DNA from: Effrenium voratum
Taxonomy: Eukaryota > Sar > Dinophyceae > Suessiales > Symbiodiniaceae
DNA length: 64,000 bases
Assembly (NCBI GenBank): GCA_963377175.1
Contig: CAUJNA010000602.1
Location: 62,001-126,000 of the forward strand
Direction of reading: 5' to 3'
The notes beneath the pieces are model-generated. The model did no database searches and was not told the DNA's origin. It worked only from the letters and a program-made list of their open reading frames with translations. How positions within the stretch are numbered: the first letter of the stretch is position 1; each line of letters begins with the position of its first letter. Positions 29,594 to 39,000 of this stretch are shown in pieces. A program made the translations under genes and the position numbers.

Positions 29594-30340
29594 ATGGGGA
29601 AGATCAAGCTGTTTCCTACGACAGAGTACAGCAGTAAGCAGCCCTCTGACCCCGTGGTGCCCCTGGTGCCGTGCACGGGCATTTTCCTCGGGCCATCAAA
29701 ATCGTGCAAAACCGTGGCTCTGATCAGCCTGATTCTGGAGCAGTATGGCGGCGTCTTTGAGAGAATTTACATCTTCAGCCCGAGTGTCAACATAGACGAC
29801 GGCTGGATCCCCGTCAAGAAGTACATTGAGGAGGACCTGGGGGTGAACACGGAGCGGGAGCAGACCTATTGGGACGAGTGGGACGAGGCGGCGCTGCGGC
29901 GCATCATCCAGCAGCAGCGCAAGATCACGGAGGCGTCCAAGAAGTTGGAAATGAAGAAACTGTACCAGGCGCTTGTAGTCATCGACGACTTTGCTGACAC
30001 GCCGCAGCTGCACAAGCCTCACGGCGCCCTGGACACCTCTTCATCAGGGGCCGGCACATGCAGATCAGCACCTGGGTGAGCTCGCAGAAGCTGAGGCTCA
30101 TCAGCGCCGCCGTGCGGGTCAACATGCAATTCCTCTGCTGCTGGAGGCTGCGCAACCAGCACGAGCTGGACGCCGTTATTGAGGAGCTCAGCGCCCTGCT
30201 GCCGAAGGAGCAGCTGTACCGGCTGTACGAGCAGGCGACGCGGGAACCTTACAGTTTCCTCTTCGTCTACTACCTGAAGCCGAGGAATGAAATGTTCTAC
30301 AAGCGCTTTGAAGAGCGCTTCGCACTTGAAAAAGACGCCG

Positions 30341-30390
30341 ATGGGAGCGGTGCTCAGCTTCCTGGGCCAGAAGCTGTTCGCCAGCTCCAC
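30341..30390 (+). pseudogene. PLV penton-like gene, 5' end, cut by LINE1
   Basis: ATG at 30341 opens MGAVLSFLGQKLFASS in a different frame from the overlapping ATPase tail. LINE1 is inserted after base 30390. The frame resumes at 40702. The same sequence is uninterrupted in copy B (start 58429). Confidence 0.7.
30372..30390 (+). repeat. Target-site duplication of LINE1, left
   Basis: AGCTGTTCGCCAGCTCCAC, identical to 40683-40701. It directly abuts the T12 (the poly(A) end of the minus-strand element). Confidence 0.95.
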
Positions 30391-30623
30391 TTTTTTTTTT
30401 TTCCTCTTTTGCCTTCGCGGTCATTGCCGCAGCTCCAACCCCTCGCCGTAGCAGGTTAGCCGAGCTCAAACGCGTGAGACCAAAACCCCGGATTGTGGCA
30501 GTTCAGCCGAGAATCCACCCGGAAAAAGACGGCGCCCTCAAAGCGAAAAGGACAGCAAACCCCGAAAAGGAAACCAGAAGAAAGAGGGGGACCCAAACAC
30601 GGCGCCGCCAGTTTCCATCAAGC

Positions 30624-33600
30624 CTAAGCCGCATTTCTACGTGCTGCTCTGATCCGATTCAGCAAGGAGGTTCTGGCCACCGGGCCCAAGAAGTCATCCG
30701 GATCCGTTGCGCTTGTTATCTCAAACACATCACCAGGTGGGGATGGCATGATTGCCATTTGCCTCAAGTGCTCTGGAAAACCATTCTGCTGAAGATATTC
30801 GAATGTAAGTTGCACTGTCTTTGCCGAATGCATCATTTTCGGTCTGGAGCGGAAACCCCGACATCTCCTTGGAAAACCTAACACTCTCAAGGAAATGTTG
30901 TCATCCACATACCGCGTTGGGAAGACTTCGAATCCGTGGAGCGCTTGAAGTTGTAAGATCGTCTGTCTGAGCTTATCTGCCTGCGCCTCCGCCGATTTCA
31001 AAGAGTCAGAGCGTGCGTTCGCCTCTATGCTGTTCCATCTGACAAAGGTAAATTTATTCACCCTTGGCACGCACTCATGATTAACCAGCATCCTTTGTCC
31101 AGTGAGGAGGTAAAAATTGAAAAGGAGTTCCACGGGATGTACCCCCCAATCCGGCTCCTGCACCGGATAAGCTGGATCCGGCCACTCAAGCGTGTGCATC
31201 CATTTCCAAGTGAGATCCGCAAGATAGGTCCCCATATTGCAGGAACGTGCCTCGCGAATATCCAATGGTGTCAAAATCCCTGGTGGTCTGCACACCGGAG
31301 CCCACTGCTGCAAGTGCTGGCGAGACCTGCTTGCTTTGGGAATCGGGCACAAGGCACGTGCATCCTCTGGCGGATTATCCTGCAGATGCTGGTGCCTCTT
31401 GAAATCTTCTTCATCCCGTTCTTCCAAAGCTTTAAGTCTTGCTATCGACATGTGTGTGGTGAAATGCAGTACGGCCCCCAAACGAGCCTGCTCCATTTTT
31501 ATGTGCGACGCAATTTGTTCCGAGAGATGTTTGACTGTATCCAGCTCGCGTGTGAGTGCATGCGCGGCCAAATGGTCCGCTGCTGCATTGCCTAAGATGT
31601 TCCACAAGTCCTCCATGTCAGCCGCGCTGGATTCAGGACGGTGTGATTTCACCTTTCGAAAAGCAATCGCATTGGGCGGCCACCTTTGCAACATTTCCTG
31701 GAGGATGTCATAGTTCTCGGTTGAGATTGCTAGTTGCATTACCCCCGCGTTTTTGAAGCGCTGCACCAATCGACACATCATAATTGCATATTGAGAGTCG
31801 GTGTAGATGGTGATCGGGAGATCAGATCCCGTTCGCATTACCATGCGTATTCCCGACCAGATGGCTAGGATTTCTGCCCGTCCGATGGTTTGGTCACCAT
31901 GTACCAAGCCAAAGTCGGCACAGACCAGTCCACTCGGCATGTTGAGCTCATCCCGAGGTCCATCAAGCGCTAGTCTCCGTTGGACATCATCGGAGTTTGT
32001 ATCCTGTATGACCGCGTATGATGCCCTTCTTGCCTCTGAGATGGACGGATGCGTGCACGAGCCATCTGTGTAAAAACGCCATGAGGTCATCGGCGTCATT
32101 GGAGGGTCCTCAACATCCGCCATCTGCCTGGCTGCCCAAATCATCTGCAACATGTTCTCCCCTTCGTGCCGAAAGGCGATCGGAAGGTGAATCCATTCCC
32201 GTCTAGTTGTTTGCAGGATGTTCATGGCCTCATCCCAGCCATCCCGTTGATGTCGGAGGGCCTCGCAGTGTAGAAGGGCGTGCTCCATCGTCTCCAGTTC
32301 ATCACAAAAAGGGCAATTGTCGGCCCGATACTTTTCCCCCCATTTTTGCTTTGTCGCTCCGCTTGAGATGGTTCCTGTGATTCTGAGGGCCGACATCTTC
32401 TTCACCGTAGCTGGCACTCTGCTGAAGATCTGCTTCGTGAGAAGGAAATTCCACATTGTATGCTCCGGCGCGCCCCTCCGTGTGATATGGGACTGAACAT
32501 ACCCATTCCATACGTTCTGCATCCAGCTTCTGATCTGCGTTCTACCTTTGTCGAAAAGGCCGAGTTTGGCATATCCCGGTGTTGTGATGTCACCTCGCCC
32601 ATCTATTCGCATATTCATCAGCCGCAGGTACAGTGCACAACTTGAGATTGGGCCGCACGCTTTGTTGCCTCGAAAGGTATTAACCCTGTTCAGGAAGTCC
32701 AAGACCTTAGCTGGTTGTCGCAAATACCATCTCCTGATCGTCATCAACAGCTTCTCAATGACATAATATTGTGGGTCAATCATGAATTTGGAGATGGTGT
32801 TACACGCCAAAAAGGGATTGGTCTGGTGGTATTCCCCGAGGATCGCAGTGGTTGCCTCGCGTCGCATCTGATCAAAATACTTCTTGCCCATGAAGGTGAT
32901 TTCCAAACCATAAAGCACCTTGGGCCACACCGCGCCTGCCATAAGTCTAGCTCTCACATCATGGCTGTTTGAAGCATGTTTGATACGACACGCCATCACA
33001 TGGGTTTGGGCAACTCTATCCGCCCATTTGCGTGCCACAGATTTCTTTGTATAAACATATTGCACCCCGAGCTCCTTCGCAGTGTCCACGACCTGGATGG
33101 TCCCCTGTCCCCCTGGTGGCTGCATGTGTTCGCTGGACCAAATGTCACGCATACATGATGTAGTGCCCCACGCCCATGATTTTGTGAAGTCAACTGGCAA
33201 CTTGAAGGCCTGCGTGAGCTGCAACATAGCTGCAAAAGCATTTGTCTGTTGCTCCGTTGTACGGCTCGCGAACGTCCAGTTGTCCGCATAGCAGCCGGGA
33301 GTTGCTCCCGTCGATCGTATCCTTTGTGAAAAAAAGAAGCACACTGACAGCATTGCCAAAACAGACAGTGAGTCCCCTTCTGGGACTCCTGTAGTGGAGG
33401 GGACGCCTGGTGCAATATATTTCCCAAAGGTTGGGTATCTTCGGAGGTGTGACAAGGATGTAATCCATGTCTGAGCCACTTGAGCGGGGAAGCCGAGGTG
33501 CACCATGCACTTCTGAACAAGTGGCCGACCCATCTGGTTGAAGGCCTTCACCAGATCGAGGCTGAAGCCTCCCAACGGATTGCCATCCTCCATCGCTTCT

Positions 33601-36080
33601 TCTATCATTGTCATTGCCGCTAGATTGAGTTCCTCAACCCCCCTGTGTTGCAACCCACACGCAATGCCCTCTGGAAAAGCCTGGGACCAGCGAGGCACGA
33701 TCCATGCCGTCACATATCTACTCCATAGCCTATTGAGGCAACCCAAGATCGTGATGGGGCGTGTCCCTGACATACCTTCTGTCTGTGCCTGTTTAGGCAA
33801 CAAAACCGTGCGTGCTTGCATAGCAGGTTGCGGGAAGGATCCATCCGCCTCAATACGCTGCATGAGTTGTCCTAGATGTTCAATTGCACCATCAGGAAGT
33901 TGGCGCAGTTCCTCATAGGACCAACCGTCCACTCCACGGGCCTTGCCTGAAGGGAGTTGCCTCAGAACAGCTCTCCACATGTCAATATCATTCCAGTCGA
34001 CCTGTATTTGAGGCCAGGCCTCACCGCATTCGGCAACCAGGGTACGCGCCTGATCCCATTCTTGGTCCTCCCAAGTTGCGTCTGCTCTATCACGGTTCCA
34101 GATTTGGCCCCAAAAATTTTGGAATTCTTCACCAAGCTCATCAACATCCGTTATGATCTGATGTGTCCGGAAAGTACCCGACGTGGGAAGCGCCCCTGAG
34201 ATCACCGTGACATCCACATCCTGAGCCTTGACCGCTTGGACTGAAATGCGTGCCTCTCCAAAAGTGGCTTCCGTTCCTTCTGCCAAGGATATGCATTCCT
34301 GCAATCTAATGCGGGCTCTACCTTTGGGGGCTCTGATCATCCTGCCTTGTACGTTCACATTACGATTCAGCCATTGGATGGGCGGGTTGCCCTCGCCCTG
34401 AATCCGGTGGAAGTGTTTTTTCAGTCCGTTTGCCCTCACATCAATGGCATCAGCTTGGCACACATGGGCATTTCGCGCCTTGAAGTGTTGTCGGAGCAGG
34501 TGGTCAGCATCAGCCTTAGTGACCTTATATATTTGCTCCAGAAAAAGCACAGGCGGCGCCTCGGCATAGAAAGTAGGGATCCCTCCTTCCTTCGCCAGCC
34601 ACGCGGTCCAAGATCTGCCATATCCAGATGCCTTTTGAATGGCGGCCCACTGATTTTGGATATGTATCCATGCAGTGTAAGAAGTATGTTGGTTCCATCC
34701 TTGTGCATCCCACTGCTTCCGCATATTCAGCAAAGTTTGGATACGTCTTACCTGTCGAGTCCTCTGTCGCGAAAGGACAGTATAACATTCATAAGTGGGG
34801 TCATACCCTCCATCCCATGCCTGCTTCGCCACCTGCTTCTTTTCTTCGAACTTCATCACTTCATAGGTACACCTGCCACGGTACGTGTTCGGCAACGGGA
34901 AGTGTCGTGTCTCACGATAAACCCTCGCCACTGCCTCCTCAACGGCTTCTGACCACTGTCTGAGGCATTGTTCCGTGGAAATGCTCCGGTCCTGGAAAGC
35001 CGACTGCAAATCTTGTTCTTGCGAAACTTGTTCATATGTCGCCGCTAACGCCGCCTGGTTCAGCTGCAAGTCAGCCCAATTCTGTGGCATAGACCATATC
35101 ACATGGTCCACGTCTTCCTGTGCAAAGTTGAAATCAATACACAGGGGCGTGTGGTTTGCGATCCTGTTTTCATGTCGGACCTCCGCAACGGAGATATAAG
35201 GCAGCAATCGCGATGGCACGATACACGTGTCATTGCGTGTCACTCCATTGCAGGTAGGCGGGAGCCGGACATTTCTGGAGAGTTCATAGTACTCAAAAAA
35301 CTCATGAAAACCCGCCTGTTGGAAAGGTGCAAAAGACTGCAAGCCCTGAGGGGGTGTGTTGAAATCACCAGTGACGATACTCATACCCTGATAAGACTTC
35401 ACCCACATCCATGCATCACTCAAAAGTTGCTCATTGACTTGTTGTTTGCCCGCTCCACTACATGCCCCATATACGACCACCACTTGAACCGTAAAAGGTC
35501 CCATGCGAACCATACATCTCATCATTCTTGCAGCCTTCACAAGGTCAGGTTCTTCGTTTTGCCATGCGAACGGTCGACACACCGATTTGCTAATAACTGC
35601 AACTCCACATGCTCCACCTCTCATATTTGCTCTTCCCTGCGCATGATGCGGAACCGTTACCGGTGCCGGTGCCCCCCAGAAGGCTTTGAAGCCTGTCGAA
35701 GAGAGTTGGCTCCGAATGCTGATCTGTGCATCACTTGTCGATGCAGTTTCGGCCAGGCACACGGTATCGGCCTTACATGACATCACCTCATCCAGCCTGG
35801 TATACAAATGGGTTGGATTCGTTATCATAAGTCTATACCTGTGCGCCTCTGGTCCGGGATTCTTAGCTTCTCCTACTCTGGTACCTTTCAAGTACTCCCC
35901 ATGCGTGAGGCCGTCAAGCCTCCCCCGAATTAGCACAATTGTAACGCCGTAGTGGGCGGGAAAGCATCTGCACCCAGCGATTTGACCAATTGTGTAAAGG
36001 TCCCCACACTGCACCGGTACCTGTTCGCCTTTACGGTCTATTCCCGAAAAAAAGGCTTTGCACGTCCCGGCCTCCTGGCT
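30624..36080 (-). CDS. LINE1 ORF2: endonuclease, reverse transcriptase, RNase H
   Basis: No ATG near the start: 22 open codons follow the UGA of ORF1 and the frame is the same. RVGEAKNPGP (residues 46-55 from the GTG at 36014) precedes the APE/EEP endonuclease (58-300; CLAETAS, VTGDFN, RNDTCIV, NHTP). RT spans about 690-970: motif A FSLDLVKAF (Asp820), motif B TTGVPEGDSLSVL, motif C YADN (909-912). A CPFCDELE...H zinc segment precedes RNase H (about 1310-1480; FYTDGSC, RAEILA, YTDSQYA, GNAAADHLA). The tail is unassigned. Domain order matches R1/Tad-like LINEs with RNase H. All catalytic residues are normal apart from the D-N of motif C, shared by the other two LINEs here. It nicks the target and copies the element RNA. 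Confidence 0.95.
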   Translation of the reverse strand, partial: SQEAGTCKAFFSGIDRKGEQVPVQCGDLYTIGQIAGCRCFPAHYGVTIVLIRGRLDGLTHGEYLKGTRVGEAKNPGPEAHRYRLMITNPTHLYTRLDEVMSCKADTVCLAETASTSDAQISIRSQLSSTGFKAFWGAPAPVTVPHHAQGRANMRGGACGVAVISKSVCRPFAWQNEEPDLVKAARMMRCMVRMGPFTVQVVVVYGACSGAGKQQVNEQLLSDAWMWVKSYQGMSIVTGDFNTPPQGLQSFAPFQQAGFHEFFEYYELSRNVRLPPTCNGVTRNDTCIVPSRLLPYISVAEVRHENRIANHTPLCIDFNFAQEDVDHVIWSMPQNWADLQLNQAALAATYEQVSQEQDLQSAFQDRSISTEQCLRQWSEAVEEAVARVYRETRHFPLPNTYRGRCTYEVMKFEEKKQVAKQAWDGGYDPTYECYTVLSRQRTRQVRRIQTLLNMRKQWDAQGWNQHTSYTAWIHIQNQWAAIQKASGYGRSWTAWLAKEGGIPTFYAEAPPVLFLEQIYKVTKADADHLLRQHFKARNAHVCQADAIDVRANGLKKHFHRIQGEGNPPIQWLNRNVNVQGRMIRAPKGRARIRLQECISLAEGTEATFGEARISVQAVKAQDVDVTVISGALPTSGTFRTHQIITDVDELGEEFQNFWGQIWNRDRADATWEDQEWDQARTLVAECGEAWPQIQVDWNDIDMWRAVLRQLPSGKARGVDGWSYEELRQLPDGAIEHLGQLMQRIEADGSFPQPAMQARTVLLPKQAQTEGMSGTRPITILGCLNRLWSRYVTAWIVPRWSQAFPEGIACGLQHRGVEELNLAAMTMIEEAMEDGNPLGGFSLDLVKAFNQMGRPLVQKCMVHLGFPAQVAQTWITSLSHLRRYPTFGKYIAPGVPSTTGVPEGDSLSVLAMLSVCFFFSQRIRSTGATPGCYADNWTFASRTTEQQTNAFAAMLQLTQAFKLPVDFTKSWAWGTTSCMRDIWSSEHMQPPGGQGTIQVVDTAKELGVQYVYTKKSVARKWADRVAQTHVMACRIKHASNSHDVRARLMAGAVWPKVLYGLEITFMGKKYFDQMRREATTAILGEYHQTNPFLACNTISKFMIDPQYYVIEKLLMTIRRWYLRQPAKVLDFLNRVNTFRGNKACGPISSCALYLRLMNMRIDGRGDITTPGYAKLGLFDKGRTQIRSWMQNVWNGYVQSHITRRGAPEHTMWNFLLTKQIFSRVPATVKKMSALRITGTISSGATKQKWGEKYRADNCPFCDELETMEHALLHCEALRHQRDGWDEAMNILQTTRREWIHLPIAFRHEGENMLQMIWAARQMADVEDPPMTPMTSWRFYTDGSCTHPSISEARRASYAVIQDTNSDDVQRRLALDGPRDELNMPSGLVCADFGLVHGDQTIGRAEILAIWSGIRMVMRTGSDLPITIYTDSQYAIMMCRLVQRFKNAGVMQLAISTENYDILQEMLQRWPPNAIAFRKVKSHRPESSAADMEDLWNILGNAAADHLAAHALTRELDTVKHLSEQIASHIKMEQARLGAVLHFTTHMSIARLKALEERDEEDFKRHQHLQDNPPEDARALCPIPKASRSRQHLQQWAPVCRPPGILTPLDIREARSCNMGTYLADLTWKWMHTLEWPDPAYPVQEPDWGVHPVELLFNFYLLTGQRMLVNHECVPRVNKFTFVRWNSIEANARSDSLKSAEAQADKLRQTILQLQALHGFEVFPTRYVDDNISLRVLGFPRRCRGFRSRPKMMHSAKTVQLTFEYLQQNGFPEHLRQMAIMPSPPGDVFEITSATDPDDFLGPVARTSLLNRIRAARRNAA
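35850..35879 (-). other. NPGP (2A-like) motif at the ORF2 N-terminus, LINE1
   Basis: RVGEAKNPGP lies just before the endonuclease. 2A ribosome-skipping peptides end NPGP and are known at this position in trypanosome L1Tc-type elements. The upstream D(V/I)Ex is replaced by GEAK, so activity is uncertain. LINE2 has RIGEADNPGP at the same place. Confidence 0.5.
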
Positions 36081-36083
36081 TCA
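36081..36083 (-). other. Single in-frame UGA between ORF1 and ORF2
   Basis: ORF1 ends GAC-TGA, and the next 22 codons plus all of ORF2 are open in the same frame. Only this stop separates two reading frames totalling about 3,330 codons. Candidate readthrough stop; a recent nonsense mutation is the alternative. Confidence 0.7.
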
Positions 36084-39000
36084 GTCGGACATCATGTCCT
36101 CCCGCCCAGTGTCCTTGTCACGTCTCTGTCGCTTGTCTCGGCCATCTGTTTTCTGCATGTTCAAGATGAGCTGTCGCAGCTCATCAAATCCACGTGTCAT
36201 CTGTGCATCTTGCTTCGCATTGAGTTTCATCATGGTTGCTTCAAAACCTTTGCTCACCTTGTCCAATTCTTCCTGGGTCTTTGTTGCCATCTCCCGGAAA
36301 TCACCCCGAATCTGCTTCTGCTCACCCAGCATCTGCGCTTGTGTGTGGGTAACCGTCTCCAGTCTCTGTTGCATTGCTGTAATCTGCTTGTCCTGCGCTT
36401 GCACCTTCTGTTCCAATTTGGTGACAGCCGGACCCTGTGCTTGCGAGCCACTTGCAACTGTAGCACCTTGGGTCGGCACGCTTGAGCGTCCGAGACTCTT
36501 CATCCACGGATCATTCACCCAAAGCGGGTCGTCCTGTCTCTGCGGCTCCTGTTTTGTCATCCCTGCCAAAATCTGTGGTGTTGCCCCAGGCTCCCTTGTC
36601 TGCAATGGCGTAATCAAAACCGGGCTTTCGTTGAACATTTGAAATTCATCTGCCGGCGCACTCTTCGCAGCTATCATCCATGCCGTTGGCCCCAGTGAGC
36701 GCACCACCGTTGCATCCTCCCACTGTATCATCTTGATCCACTCACGGATGTTGTCCATGGTGAGTCCCTTGGGAAGCGGTTGGACCTTAAAAAGGACCCT
36801 CCCCGATCGAACCTCCGGCTCTTGCTCACCCGGCCTCAGCTGTTGCCAGACTTTCTTGTGATCCGTTCTGAGCACCCGGATGCCCATGCCCTTGCGCGAT
36901 CTGACCAGCCCCATCTGTGCATCGCATTGCTTTGCCAAAAGAATCGCGTTCTCCCTCTTGCTTTCACTCTCCATCCAAATGACCACAAATTCCACCTCCT
37001 TCTCCGAGGGTGTCTGTAATGGGTGCAGGTACACATGGTTGTGGCCGCTTTGCTTCAACACTTTCTCAAGCCCAATGCGGCTCAAGCGTGCCAAGAAACC
37101 GAACGTCTCAGCTTGACTCCACGGCACTACCTTGGAGTTTTTGGTCCACATTCTCCTCCACGGTGTACCCCGCAGGATTGCATTGCCGTCCTGAAAAAAC
37201 TCCAAGGTGGTTCTAACAGGCGCTTGTTTCATGCGGTTCCATTGAATTTCATCCAGTTCATCTTTGTAAATTGCAAAGGCTGAAACGATTGTCTGCTCTA
37301 CTGTCACCTGCTTTATGGATGCCGGGGCGAAGCTGATCCTGTGATCACTCATCTGATGAGCTGTGACTGCAAGTATCACAGGTTGCTGCTGCGCATCAAA
37401 AGCCGGCACCGAGATCCTCTTGCAGTCATCTCTCTGGCACCGACAATCATGTCCCATCACCAGCAGAGCCATTGGCAAGTTCCACTTGACTTCACTCGCC
37501 AGGTAAGGCATCGCCGCCTCCATGTCCATGAGAATGATCGCCGCATCCGAATGCGCTGCAATATCCGTGAGGATTGTGGCAGGCTGCCCTTTGTCGTCTT
37601 TCGCGTGTCCATTGTGCAGCGTGAAGTGTCTCGCCAGGCAGAGTGCCGGGGCACTCTGCCTGTGTGCCCCCTTCAGATTCGGCAGCTTTGCTCCTGCGGC
37701 CGAGGCGAGTCCCAAAATGCCTTTGTGCCTCTGCTGGTCATTCGTCTCTGCAGCCGTGCGCATCGCTCTCGGGCCTCCAACTTTGTCCACCACCGTCTGC
37801 GCCCATCTAGCGGCCTCCGTGTCCTCCGCTCCTTGAGCTCGGAGCATCGCCGCAAGCGAAGCAACTGCGTCTGGAGCCTTCTCCGTGTCAGTTCTTCCAC
37901 CTCCATGAAGCGGTGCCACCAAGTGAATTGTGACCTTGTCTCTCTCTCCGCACAGTTCGCTCAGCCGTGTCTCCTGCGTGATTGTCCTCCCCCATGCCAC
38001 CATTCGGATGTGTGGCATCTCCACTGCCCTTTCAGTCCATGACCTCACGAATTGCCATGCCTCCTGTATGAACATAAGATTCTCGCTGTCCGGCACCTCC
38101 CCCTCATAAACAACTCCATGCCACATCTTGATGCGTACCCTCACCAATGGCCCCGATAGGTCCATCGCCTTCACCAAAGTGCTGAGGTACACATGCATCA
38201 ACAGATCTTGAAAACGGGGTTCCAGCGATGTGTCTCTTCTTCCCCTGTCTTCATGCAGCAACACAATGAAGCGAGTGTCTTCCGCCTCATCCCGCAAATT
38301 GTGGGATGCGCTTGAGCCATGCCTACACAGCATATCCGCATGCTCCTCACCTCCACGGAAAAGAGCAATGGATAGCATGAACTCCTGCTTACAAAGCAAA
38401 AGCACCATACCCGTATCGTGTAGTCGTCTGATCAGCCACCTCCCTCCTGCTTCCGAAAGAACGGTGTACAGACAGTGCATCCCCTTCTTCATGGGCGGCG
38501 CATTCATGTGATACTGCAATGAGGTTGGTTTTTCGACACTCGATCTGATGTTCACCAGTCGCTCCACCCCATGTTGTCCGTTAAGGAACCATTTTGCAAG
38601 TTTCGTCCAAATGCGATCTTTCACGGCGACCGAAGGCAATATCATCTCCCACTGTCCAACCCAAGGCCACGAAAAAACCTGCCTGACCAGAACCACTTGT
38701 CTTCCGCACTCGTTCCACTCCGCCTGAGCGATGGTCATGAGCTCCTGTTTGACCTCACAATTCAGCGAGCCTGGCTCAATGCAAAAAGTCATCTCAAAGA
38801 AATGCAGTGGCTGGTTGATGTTTCCCCATCTCTCATCTGGTTGCAGCATGATTCTCCTCGAACTATCTCGCAAGATTGCCCAATTGTCAAAAGGTATTCC
38901 CTTCGTCTCCAGAACCTCTCTGATTGTGTCGTCAATCCCGCCTTGCAGTTTGGCCGTCGTGCCTGCATGATGGCACTCCACCGTGTGCATTCCCGGCATA

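Larger units (their letters stand above)
29594..30390 (+). pseudogene. PLV packaging ATPase, copy A
   Basis: FtsK/HerA-type (A32-like) genome-packaging ATPase of Polinton-like viruses. Walker A is GPSKSCKT (residues 33-40): the invariant Gly before Lys is Cys. Walker B LVVIDDFAD is present (near 29965-29997). One base is missing near 30033, so the frame moves to 30058 onward, where RGRHMQISTWVSSQKLR (the family's conserved R-H...S-S-Q-x-R) and FLFVYYLKPR follow. The frame then runs into LINE1. The 3' end overlaps the next gene's ATG at 30341. Inactive by the Walker A change and frameshift. Role: DNA packaging into the capsid. Confidence 0.85.

Noticed and set aside
28660..29600. Regularly repeated palindromic units suggested a CRISPR array
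   Set aside because: No unique spacers of constant length, no cas genes, and the host looks eukaryotic.
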